64,000 nucleotides of DNA from an uncultured bacterium (lineage in GTDB: Bacteria > CSSED10-310 > CALFER01): positions 8,936-72,935 of the forward strand of contig CALFER010000036.1 in the NCBI GenBank assembly GCA_937951895.1, in the 5' to 3' direction. The notes under the pieces were generated by a model. That model was not told the origin of the DNA and ran no database searches. It saw only the letters and a list, made by a program, of their open reading frames with translations. A program made the position numbers and the translations under genes. The stretch's first letter is position 1, and the number at the start of each line of letters is the position of its first letter. Positions 25,404 to 33,387 of this stretch are shown one piece after another.

Positions 25404-27859
25404 GGCGTCGCCTTTCGTCTGAGAGCCCCTCCCAGCGCGAATCCGCCGAGCAGACCGGCCAGGCACAGGCCGAACAGTCCCAGCAGGGCGGTGAGGGGGC
25501 GGTAGCGGAGACGGACGTGATTGGCGCCGGGTTCGAGTCGCAGGGCGCGGAACAGGCCGTCCGCCGTGAACAATCCGGCAGGTTCACCGTCGATGTCCGC
25601 TTCCCAGCCCGGATACATCTGGTCGTTCATCACGAGGATCGCCGGGGTGTCCAGCGTCACGAGAATCTCGCGGAGGTGGCGCGTCCGGGTCAGAAACCGC
25701 ATGGAGTGATTGTTGAGTTTGTCCGGCAGGCCTGCCGTGAGCGATTCCGGGTCATCCAGATAGACCGTGGTGGCGAGATCCACTTTGCCCGAAACGACTT
25801 CGCGCACCATCTGATCGATCGATTCCATCCGGCGCGCCGACACGACCAGCCAGGCGTCGCGGAAGGCTGTTTCCGAGCGATACAGCGTGCAGCCGTCGAG
25901 ATCCACGCGGGAAAAATCGTCCAGATTCCGGGGCTGCTGATCCGTCAGTCGATAACGGACGCCGAACGCATCGAGCCAGGGCGAGCGGATCGTGTTCCAG
26001 CGCCGATCGAAATAGGTGTGCGGTTCGATCGCGTTGATCACCTGTTTCACCACGCGCGGCGGGGACGACACATAGCCCCGGAAATCGCTCAACCCGTACA
26101 GCAGGGCCGTATTCGGGGGCAGCACCGAACCGTTCCATGTCGAGGCATTCAGCGAATCGACGCCGATCATTCGCGTGCCCGGACGGATCGCCTCCGACAG
26201 ACGGGCCGGCACGTCGAGCGTTGTGCGGGATGTGAACGGGACATACCGCGCCGCGAACGGGATCAGATCCAACAAGGTCAAGGCCATTAACAAAATAGGG
26301 ATTGTCCGGGGCCAACCTCCTTGTCTGCCTCCCCCGTCACCCGTCATCGCGATGCCGGGAGTACGGGAAAGGTTCGCGATGACGGGAACCAGCAAGATCG
26401 CGCATGCCATCGCGATCGTCCGGAGCGTATGCAGCAGTAAATCCCCTTTTGCGCGATGGATCGTGAGGAAGTACAGCAGATATGAGTTGTCGCCGGCCAT
26501 TGCCGCGAGATTGTCCTGAAAGAGTCTCAGGGTGAGGCACGCGCATGTGAAGAACGCGATCACGCCTGCCGGCCAGAGCATCAGCAGCCGGCGGCGGCGT
26601 TTCGACGAGGATTCCCACAGTGTGATGCCGTGAGCTGTCAGAATGATCGCCAGGGGTGACAGAAGGTGGCCGAGGCGTGCCGGATCGATGGCGAAGACGT
26701 TCGGCCAGGCGGCGTGAATGGCGCGACGGACCGGGGGGATCGCGAGCACGGACAGGGAGAGGGGAATCAGGATGGCGATGATGGTGAGCGGATGGCGGCG
26801 GATGCGGCGGTCCGGGAGGGCGAACAGGGCGAAGGCGGCCGGCAGCATCCCGACATACATCATGGGTGTGTTCATGTAGGATCGGCGGTGGATGAAGATG
26901 CCGTGATAGTCCTCCGAGGCGGGGTGGCCGAAGAAGAAGGGGTCGATCAGCGACATCCAGGCACCCGGGCCGAATGTGAAGATCTGGTGGTAGCGTCCCG
27001 GGTCGCCCCGGAAGGTGTTCTGCATCAGGAGTCCCGTATCGAGAATCATGGGTGCGCCGATCAGGACGCCTGTCACGATGGCGAGCGTTGCGTTGGAGGC
27101 TGCCAGGGAGAACGGGAGGCGATCGGAATCCGCGGGAAAGAACCAGCGGGTGATCAGGGTGACGCCGACCAGCAGCCAGCCGTAGAGGAGAAACTGCGTG
27201 TGGCCTCCCAGGAGCATGAACCCGAGACAGACGCCGGTGAGCAGGGCGTGCGTCGAATGGCGGGAGGTGCGGAAGCGTTCGATCATCCAGAGCGCCGCGA
27301 ACAGCCACAGCAGAACCGCGGTGAATCGGCGGAGCTGCCACCAGACGGTGACCGGCCCCGAGAACACCAGGGCGGTGACGGCGATCCGGGTCGCGAGACG
27401 TGAACACCTCACCGAGAGAAGATAGCCGGTCGAAAAGAACGCCAGGAGAAGCAGGTGCAGGATCAGCATGACCGACCAGGCCGTCGCGTCGTTCGGGATA
27501 GTCAGGTAACACAGCAGGAAGAGGGGGTCGAGCGGGAGCGAGTGGGTGTCGCCGAGTTGTGGCATGCCGCAGAAGATGTCGGGGTTCCACAGCGGGAGAA
27601 TGCCGGCGCGCAGGGCCGCGGCTGCGTGGGCGGCGAATGGATAGTACTGCAGAATCGGGTCGTCCATTTCGGGATTCTGGAGAATCGGGTTCGGGTTGGA
27701 TGCGAGCCAGGGGTGGGTGGTGAGCAGCAGGTCGGCGTTGAGGGGGATTTTCCCGAGGAACACCGGGTAACAGAACAGCAGAATGATCAGCCAGACCGGC
27801 AGTACGGTGGCCAGGACGGAGCGGGGGTGCGGGGCAGCGTTCGTCATCCGGTCGATCAT
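25400..27859 (-). CDS. YfhO-family polytopic membrane protein
   Basis: 819 residues with about 12-14 hydrophobic helices, starting at ATG 27859 (ATG 27847 is an alternative). The opening loop after helix 1 (NADLLLTTHPW ... DPILQYYPF) and the C-terminal extracytoplasmic motif MNDQMYPGWEADIDG with FRALRLEPGANHVRL are typical of YfhO and related GT-C-like proteins. These are thought to move or add sugars on lipid or cell-wall polymers outside the membrane. It is the first gene of the overlapping operon that runs down to the subtilisin. Confidence 0.85.
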   Translation of the reverse strand: MIDRMTNAAPHPRSVLATVLPVWLIILLFCYPVFLGKIPLNADLLLTTHPWLASNPNPILQNPEMDDPILQYYPFAAHAAAALRAGILPLWNPDIFCGMPQLGDTHSLPLDPLFLLCYLTIPNDATAWSVMLILHLLLLAFFSTGYLLSVRCSRLATRIAVTALVFSGPVTVWWQLRRFTAVLLWLFAALWMIERFRTSRHSTHALLTGVCLGFMLLGGHTQFLLYGWLLVGVTLITRWFFPADSDRLPFSLAASNATLAIVTGVLIGAPMILDTGLLMQNTFRGDPGRYHQIFTFGPGAWMSLIDPFFFGHPASEDYHGIFIHRRSYMNTPMMYVGMLPAAFALFALPDRRIRRHPLTIIAILIPLSLSVLAIPPVRRAIHAAWPNVFAIDPARLGHLLSPLAIILTAHGITLWESSSKRRRRLLMLWPAGVIAFFTCACLTLRLFQDNLAAMAGDNSYLLYFLTIHRAKGDLLLHTLRTIAMACAILLVPVIANLSRTPGIAMTGDGGGRQGGWPRTIPILLMALTLLDLIPFAARYVPFTSRTTLDVPARLSEAIRPGTRMIGVDSLNASTWNGSVLPPNTALLYGLSDFRGYVSSPPRVVKQVINAIEPHTYFDRRWNTIRSPWLDAFGVRYRLTDQQPRNLDDFSRVDLDGCTLYRSETAFRDAWLVVSARRMESIDQMVREVVSGKVDLATTVYLDDPESLTAGLPDKLNNHSMRFLTRTRHLREILVTLDTPAILVMNDQMYPGWEADIDGEPAGLFTADGLFRALRLEPGANHVRLRYRPLTALLGLFGLCLAGLLGGFALGGALRRKATP

Positions 27860-27891
27860 ACCCCCAACAGACCTGTAACGACAACAGCAGC

Positions 27892-28010
27892 GGCAGGCCT
27901 CCGCGCCTGCCGGCAAGGTAGCGGCAGGCCTCCGTGCCTGCCGGCAGGGAAGCGGGTCTGTATTCATATTAACCCTCAAAAAGAAGATTCGCCGAACACG
28001 AGGTTCGGCG
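27892..28010. repeat. Hairpin repeats in the divergent intergenic region
   Basis: Two copies of GGCAGGC-6nt-GCCTGCC (27892-27911 and 27923-27942) and one hairpin CGCCGAAC-5nt-GTTCGGCG (27990-28010). They fill the 277 bp between the divergent YfhO and DUF2207 genes. Confidence 0.8.
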
Positions 28011-28136
28011 CACCATATATTTCCTGATAAGCGGAGGAAGCGGTAGGACTGGGAGGAGGGCGGGAAGAGGGTTTTATCTTCGCGAGAAACCGATATAATG
28101 AAAATCGTGATCGACGTGACACACCCCGGAGGACAC

Positions 28137-29801
28137 ATGATGCGATGGTTGATGGTTCTGATCCTGGTTCTGTGGATGTTGCCGTCTGCGCTGGCTGGAA
28201 CGGGAAACCTTGAATTCGTCGAAACCGACGTGATTTTGTATCAGGACGGCCGGGCCAGCATCGAGTATGTCGTGCGGTACCGCGTGAAATCCGGCGAATT
28301 TCACGGGTTTTACTTCCAGGGGTTCGACCGGTTGATCCCCATTTTCGATCTCGATAATGCCTCGGCCATCGACACCGCCGGCAACACTTATCGGCTCGAG
28401 ATCAAGAATCTGGGGGATAAATTCGACATCATTCTGGCGGATGGGCAGGGCGTCCGGACCGGCAGCGTGACCTATCGATTCCGGTTCGCCGCGGACATGC
28501 GTCAGGCGGGGTATCTCGCGCGCACCACCAAAGACGACGGCACCGAACTGATCGTGTTCAACTGGTCGCCCATGCAGTGGGACGAGCCCATGTCGCATTA
28601 CACCGTGAAGGTGACCTATCCCGTCGAGTTCGCCGGAGGCACCGCCAACTGGGACACCGTGCATCAGCAGTTCGAGTCCCTGCATTTCATGACCGAAAAG
28701 TTCATGAATTCGGAATACAAGATCGATTACCGTGTCCATGCGCTCGACAATGCCGCGTGGATCCAGGTTCTTCTGCACAAGGAATCCGTGGGGTCGCGGT
28801 ATCATTTCCGGATCCAGCAGTACATCGATGCCTCCGTTTTCGGGAACATTGCCGTGGGTGAGTTTCCGTCCGAACCGTCGGCGCTCGGGGTGTTGCGTTC
28901 CGCGGTGCAGAATCAGTCCGGTGCCGGCGATCGCGATCCGAAAAAGTCGCGCGGATTTCTGATTTTCGGCATCGGCATGCTGGCTGTTCTCGGACTGGCC
29001 ATCATCGGAGGCAAGCACCGGTCGATGGTGGCTGCGCATGACGGGCTGGACGACGTGTCGTGGGCGCGTGCCGACTGGGTGCCGCCGAAAATCGAGATGG
29101 CCTCGTTCCGCATCCCCGGCAAGATCGCGAAGGATCTCGATCCCGTGGAAGCCGCGATCTTTCTCGGGGTGCCGTACAAACGCGTCCTGTCGACCCTGCT
29201 CAGTCAGCTCGTGGACTGGAACTTCCTGGCCGTTTCGAGCCGCGATCCCCTCATCGTGACTATCGGAGCGGCACCTGATGCTCAGGAAAGCAGTCTCGCG
29301 AAGTATGAACAGCTCCTGTTGCAGGCTGCGAAGGACGACGGGCAGTTCAGCGAATCCGAGCTCACGCAGTTGCTCAACAGTGTTGTCGAAGGCGTCCAGC
29401 AGAAGACGTGGGATTGCGACATCGATGCCACGAAGGCGCATTATGCCGCGCAGATCGGAGCGAGTTTCGAGGGCAAGCCGGCCGATGGTGCCGCGGTGCC
29501 GGACGGGTATTCCGACGATCCGCGCGACAGTTGGTGGTACTGGTATCATCGGAATCATCACAGTCATCACCGGTATGACCGGTATCGGCATGCCTATGCG
29601 TATGAGGCGTCCCTGCCGGTGAATCCGGACAAGATGACCTATCAGGATGTGCTCAGGTCCGCGCCCGCCGGGATCAACGCCTGTCATGCCGCCTGTCATG
29701 ATGCGTGCCACAGCGCCTGTCATTCCGCGTGTCACTCGGCGTGCCATTCCGCCTGTCACAGCGCCTGTCACAGCGCGTGTGTCAGTGGAGGCGGGCATTA
29801 G
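28137..29801 (+). CDS. DUF2207/TIGR04222-like membrane protein ending in eight Cys-His-x-Ala repeats
   Basis: 554 residues from ATG 28137 (GGAGG four bases upstream). There is a signal peptide (about 1-21), an extracytoplasmic DUF2207-like domain (ASIEYVVRYRVKSGEFHGFY), one transmembrane helix at about 273-292, then a second domain (DPVEAAIFLGVPYKRVLSTLLSQL). A His/Tyr-rich stretch (YWYHRNHHSHHRYDRY) precedes the tail. Residues 516-554 are CHAA, CHDA, six CHSA units and CVSGGGH. The repeats use different codons (TGT/TGC, CAC/CAT, AGC/TCC/TCG), so the pattern is kept at protein level. Low-complexity Cys-rich tails next to radical SAM enzymes mark modified peptides in other systems. The enzyme gene starts 2 bp later, so this protein is its likely substrate. 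Confidence 0.8.
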   Translation: MMRWLMVLILVLWMLPSALAGTGNLEFVETDVILYQDGRASIEYVVRYRVKSGEFHGFYFQGFDRLIPIFDLDNASAIDTAGNTYRLEIKNLGDKFDIILADGQGVRTGSVTYRFRFAADMRQAGYLARTTKDDGTELIVFNWSPMQWDEPMSHYTVKVTYPVEFAGGTANWDTVHQQFESLHFMTEKFMNSEYKIDYRVHALDNAAWIQVLLHKESVGSRYHFRIQQYIDASVFGNIAVGEFPSEPSALGVLRSAVQNQSGAGDRDPKKSRGFLIFGIGMLAVLGLAIIGGKHRSMVAAHDGLDDVSWARADWVPPKIEMASFRIPGKIAKDLDPVEAAIFLGVPYKRVLSTLLSQLVDWNFLAVSSRDPLIVTIGAAPDAQESSLAKYEQLLLQAAKDDGQFSESELTQLLNSVVEGVQQKTWDCDIDATKAHYAAQIGASFEGKPADGAAVPDGYSDDPRDSWWYWYHRNHHSHHRYDRYRHAYAYEASLPVNPDKMTYQDVLRSAPAGINACHAACHDACHSACHSACHSACHSACHSACHSACVSGGGH

Positions 29802-29803
29802 GC

Positions 29804-31174
29804 ATGTGGAGGCGTGTTCCGGAAAAACTCCGGTGGGTGGACGGGTTCGTGCGGCGGATCCGGCCGCATGTCGCCGTGCGGATTCTCGACAACGTCGTGA
29901 TCCGGATGCCCAATCAGGCGTTTCGCGTCAACCCGACCGGCGCGCGTGTCCTGGATCGGCTGCTCGGCGGGGCGGGCATGCGGAGGTTGCTTGGCGAAAT
30001 GCGTGCGGGTGATGGGGATCCGCGCATCGAGGAACTCAATCGCTTCCTGGAGGATCTCGCGGTGGTGCTTGGGGATCGGTATTGTGAAAACTACCGGTCC
30101 GAGGCCATCGAGCGTGTCGGGTTCAGGCTCGGGTACATCGAGCTGCCTGTCTTGTCCGAGATCGCTCTGACCGGCCGGTGCAATCTGAGGTGTCGGTTCT
30201 GTTATGGCGCGTGTGCGCATACTTCCGAGCGTGCCGGTCCTGAAGAGAGACTTTCGACCGTCGATATCGAGCGTGTGTTGAGAAAAGTGCGGGGTGATGC
30301 AGGAGTGCCCAGTGTATCGTTTACCGGCGGCGAGCCTGTTCTCCGGGAGGATCTCGTTGAATTGATCGCTTATGCGCATAAAACACTCAAAATGCGCGTC
30401 AATCTCATTACAAACGGCACCTTGATCGACCGGGCGCTTGCGAGGCGCATGAAGCGTGTGGGGCTTGCGTCCGCGCAGGTCAGTATAGAGGGGCCGGATG
30501 CGGCATTGCATGATGTGATAACCGGAGTCGCGGGATCGTTTGAAGCCTCGTGCCGCGGCCTGAGGAATCTCGTGGAGGCCGGCATCTGGGCGCATCCGCA
30601 CACCACCATTTGCGGGATGAACGCCGGTCGGGTGGATGAGATGGCGGGGTTTGCGAAGGGGTTGGGCATCGAGCGATTCTCGGCGAATCTCGTGATCCCT
30701 GCCGGTCGGGGAGTCGATCCGGAGCTGGATGTTTTGTATACCGGGATCGGCGGGATACTGGGCCGGGTGCGGGAGGCAGCGGTGGCGGAGCGGGTGCGGT
30801 TCATGTGGTATTCGCCCACGCCTGTCTGTTTATATAATCCGGTGGCGCATGGGATGGGGAATCGGGGGTGCAGTGCGTGTGAGGGGTTGCTCAGCATCGA
30901 TCCCATGGGGAATGTCTTGCCGTGTTCGAGTTGGCCGGAGCCATTGGGGAATCTGCTCACGGGGGAGTTTCGGGAGATCTGGTACAGTGAGCGGAGCCGG
31001 GTGATACGGGGCAAGGGTTTGGCGTGGGTTGGGTGTCGGGAGTGTGAGTCACTGGCGGTGTGTCATGGGGCGTGTCCGTTGTATTTTGGGGTGCATGGGC
31101 ATCATGAGATTGACGGTGGGGTGGGTGTGGTATCCGGATCGGGGGATATCGGGACGCGTGAGGAGGCAGGATGA
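29804..31174 (+). CDS. Radical SAM/SPASM peptide-modifying enzyme with PqqD-like N-terminus
   Basis: 456 residues. Residues about 20-100 look like a PqqD-type peptide-recognition domain (VVIRMPNQAFRVNPTGARVLDRL). The radical SAM core has Cys126, Cys130 and Cys133 in CNLRCRFC, followed by SFTGGEPVLREDL and the NLITNGTLI strand. The C-terminal SPASM region (GCSACEGLLSIDPMGNVLPC, then GCRECESLAVCHGACPLY) should hold auxiliary Fe-S clusters. Enzymes of this build install thioether or carbon-carbon cross-links in ribosomal peptides. The gene lies 2 bp after the DUF2207 protein with the CHxA tail, which is the obvious candidate substrate. The start codon is chosen from this spacing; its ribosome site is inside the upstream gene. 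Confidence 0.88.
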   Translation: MWRRVPEKLRWVDGFVRRIRPHVAVRILDNVVIRMPNQAFRVNPTGARVLDRLLGGAGMRRLLGEMRAGDGDPRIEELNRFLEDLAVVLGDRYCENYRSEAIERVGFRLGYIELPVLSEIALTGRCNLRCRFCYGACAHTSERAGPEERLSTVDIERVLRKVRGDAGVPSVSFTGGEPVLREDLVELIAYAHKTLKMRVNLITNGTLIDRALARRMKRVGLASAQVSIEGPDAALHDVITGVAGSFEASCRGLRNLVEAGIWAHPHTTICGMNAGRVDEMAGFAKGLGIERFSANLVIPAGRGVDPELDVLYTGIGGILGRVREAAVAERVRFMWYSPTPVCLYNPVAHGMGNRGCSACEGLLSIDPMGNVLPCSSWPEPLGNLLTGEFREIWYSERSRVIRGKGLAWVGCRECESLAVCHGACPLYFGVHGHHEIDGGVGVVSGSGDIGTREEAG

Positions 31175-31187
31175 ACAAGGAGGAACT

Positions 31188-32168
31188 ATGCCTGACATGT
31201 TGAGATTTTTCGGGTTTCCGCCGGAGACGCGGCAGGATGCCGTGCGGTTTCATTTTGGGAAGAGCCTGTCGTATCGGGACCGGATCAATCTCATATTGTT
31301 GCTTGTGTTGATCGGATTTGTGTTGCAGATCTGGCTGTTGATGGCGTGGCCTGGAGTGCCGTTCATGGTGGTGGCGGCGGCGTTGGGGTTGGTGAAGGGG
31401 TATGACAGTCGGGTGCGGACCAAGGCGTTTGTGCCGGACACCGAGTGGACCGGGACGACTCTTGAGAAGCTGGCGGGGATTGAGGAGTTGCGGAAGAAGA
31501 GTGCCCGGTGGGATCGCAACGCGGTGGATATCACGAATGCGTGGGGATGTTTTTTATTTCTGGTGGTGATGGGGATCGGGTTATTCGGGGCGTTGCTGGT
31601 GAGTGCCATTGCCGATGATGTGAGTGTGATGACCATATTGATGACGGATCTGATTATATTTGTTGTGCCGTTTTGGTTTTCGGGGTTCCGGTTGACGCTC
31701 AAGCAGCATGTCTTGGAGATCAAGGCCGGGTTGGTGAAGGAGTTGGCGGCGTATTACGAGACCATACGCGGGGAGGGGGAGGAGTTCAAGGTATCGATGC
31801 GGTTGGCGCGGGAGGCGGGGAGTGAGGCCATGCCGGTGGATGTGCGGTTCGGGATTGTGACGAATCCGCCCAGGTCCGGGTTGTACGGGTTACAGGCGCA
31901 GATCAACATCAATATGGTACAGGGGAACAAGTATCCATATTTTTACTGTGTGCTGGTGGGGAAGAAGGGGTATGGAATGCAACGGTATATCGATAAAATC
32001 GAGTTACCGAAGAAGGTGATATTGGAATACTCGGAGGATAGTGATGCCGAGGTATTGGTGATTCGTCAGGAGACCACGAAGACCAGTGGATATCATACGG
32101 ATTTGAAGGCCTGCCAGCGGATATTGCAGGCGTCCGTGCAGGGTTTGAGGGTTGTGGCGGCGGGGTAG
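31188..32168 (+). CDS. Four-helix membrane protein of unknown family
   Basis: 326 residues from ATG 31188, which has AAGGAGG four bases upstream. Two hydrophobic pairs (about residues 30-72 and 118-165) frame a short basic loop. The remainder is soluble and has no motif I recognise (YCVLVGKKGYGMQRYIDKIEL). It lies 13 bp after the radical SAM gene, in the same transcription unit, so a role in transport, anchoring or sensing of the modified protein is possible. Function unknown. Confidence 0.75.
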   Translation: MPDMLRFFGFPPETRQDAVRFHFGKSLSYRDRINLILLLVLIGFVLQIWLLMAWPGVPFMVVAAALGLVKGYDSRVRTKAFVPDTEWTGTTLEKLAGIEELRKKSARWDRNAVDITNAWGCFLFLVVMGIGLFGALLVSAIADDVSVMTILMTDLIIFVVPFWFSGFRLTLKQHVLEIKAGLVKELAAYYETIRGEGEEFKVSMRLAREAGSEAMPVDVRFGIVTNPPRSGLYGLQAQININMVQGNKYPYFYCVLVGKKGYGMQRYIDKIELPKKVILEYSEDSDAEVLVIRQETTKTSGYHTDLKACQRILQASVQGLRVVAAG

Positions 32169-32229
32169 GTTGTCCGGTTCGGGGGAAACACACCGGGAAA
32201 CGCATTGAGTGTATCACGAGGAGGATAAC

Positions 32230-32907
32230 GTGAAGGAGAAGAAGCAGATAGTGAAGAAGGAGGCGGACGTTGAGGTATTGACGGCGGCTGAGGTGAAGAA
32301 GATTGAGGAAGCCGTGATGTATATCAACGACAGGGCCAATGCGCAGGTCAGGTCACTCGTTGAGATTGGCCGGTATCTGTTGAAGAATTTCTTTGAGGAT
32401 GATCCGAAGAAAGCGGAGGAGCGAGGGCCGAGGAAGGGGATATCGTTGCGGAAGATATCGGAGCACACGGACATCGTGCTCACGTTCAAGACCCTGTCGA
32501 ATGCCGTGAGGTTGGCCGGGCAGGACAATCTGTTTCGGGATGTGAAGTATCAGGCATTGAGTGAGACGCATCGGTTGGGGCTTTTGAGTGTAGCGGATCC
32601 GAAGAAGAAGCTCCGGTATGCTGACAAGGTGGTAGCGGGGAACTTGTCCGTGCGGGCGTTGAGGGACGAGTTGGAGAAGGCGGGGTACATCGAGCCGCGG
32701 GGCCGGCCTGTGCTGGGGGAGGGGAAACCTCCGAAGACTCAGGATCCGTATGAGACATTTTTCCGGCCATTGGAGAAGCTCCTGCGGGTTGACGTATCGA
32801 TACAGGATCTGGACGTGGCGAAGCTGTCCGAAGAGCAGCTCGATGCGATCGAATCGCTCAGGAAGAGGCTGGACGAACTCCTGAAGAAGGCCCGTCCAAA
32901 TCCTTGA
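32230..32907 (+). CDS. Charged helical protein with helix-turn-helix-like segment
   Basis: 225 residues from GTG 32230 (GAGGAGG upstream). Strongly Lys/Glu-rich at the N-terminus, then SLVEIGRYLLKNFF and GISLRKISEHTDIVLTFKTLSNAVRLAGQ, which reads like a helix-turn-helix segment. A long helical C-terminus follows (LSEEQLDAIESLRKRLDELLKK). I do not recognise the family; a DNA-binding regulator is plausible. It closes the cluster that starts with the CHxA protein, 61 bp after the membrane protein gene. Confidence 0.65.
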   Translation: MKEKKQIVKKEADVEVLTAAEVKKIEEAVMYINDRANAQVRSLVEIGRYLLKNFFEDDPKKAEERGPRKGISLRKISEHTDIVLTFKTLSNAVRLAGQDNLFRDVKYQALSETHRLGLLSVADPKKKLRYADKVVAGNLSVRALRDELEKAGYIEPRGRPVLGEGKPPKTQDPYETFFRPLEKLLRVDVSIQDLDVAKLSEEQLDAIESLRKRLDELLKKARPNP

Positions 32908-32922
32908 TATTCGGGGCTTTAG

Positions 32923-32946
32923 AAGTGTGAAATCGATTTCACACTT
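32923..32946. promoter_or_regulatory. Perfect 24-bp palindrome
   Basis: Every base pairs with its mirror; the centre is ATCGAT and the arms begin AAGTGTGAAATC. It lies 16 bp after the stop codon of the helix-turn-helix-like protein. There is no following T-run, so an operator or a recombination site is as likely as a terminator. The remaining 295 bp to the next gene are AT-rich and show nothing else. Confidence 0.6.
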
Positions 32947-33241
32947 GGTCGGAAATCGCACATGGGACGCGGATAGTAAACACCGAATAGAACGGGCATC
33001 ATTACGCGTTGCGTCTGTCGAGCTAAGATTAAATTGGGGATACATATAAGATTGGATTTGGGTAGTGTCACAAATAATCTACATTTCGTATTTTTAGAGA
33101 TTGTGCTACACTAAGTTTCGGCTTTTTGTCGAGAGGCAGGGAGACCATATTGCATAGGAAAATCAGCTTTGTATTGGGTATTCAATAGTAACGTGAAGAT
33201 TGTCGGAAGGCGTGAGATTTCCTGGCATTTGGGAGGTAGCA

Positions 33242-33376
33242 ATGAATTCAGATATAGCCAAACTAAAGGAAACAATAAATAGTTATGATATATCACCGAG
33301 TGATTTTGCTTGCTACGCTGCTGCTATTGCGCGAAGAACAGCGGCGGCTTGCGATGTTTGGGTTGCTATGCGTTAG
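33242..33376 (+). CDS. 44-residue small protein upstream of the helicase
   Basis: ATG 33242 follows GGGAGGT, and the frame runs 44 codons to a TAG at 33374-33376, just 11 bp before the start of the RelE-helicase gene. The peptide (MNSDIAKLKETIN ... AAACDVWVAMR) is mostly helical and resembles nothing I know. The good ribosome site and close spacing suggest a real gene or a leader that couples translation to the helicase. An antitoxin role for the RelE-like domain is speculative. Confidence 0.4.
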   Translation: MNSDIAKLKETINSYDISPSDFACYAAAIARRTAAACDVWVAMR

Positions 33377-33387
33377 GAGATTGTTCA

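Noticed and set aside
26337..27884. 515-codon open frame on the minus strand in another frame of the YfhO gene
   Set aside because: Pro/Arg/His-rich shadow with no membrane segments; the YfhO frame is clearly the coding one.
28074..29798. 574-codon open frame on the minus strand
   Set aside because: Antisense to the DUF2207 gene; its peptide is a low-complexity Met/Ile/Arg-rich mirror of the repeat tail.
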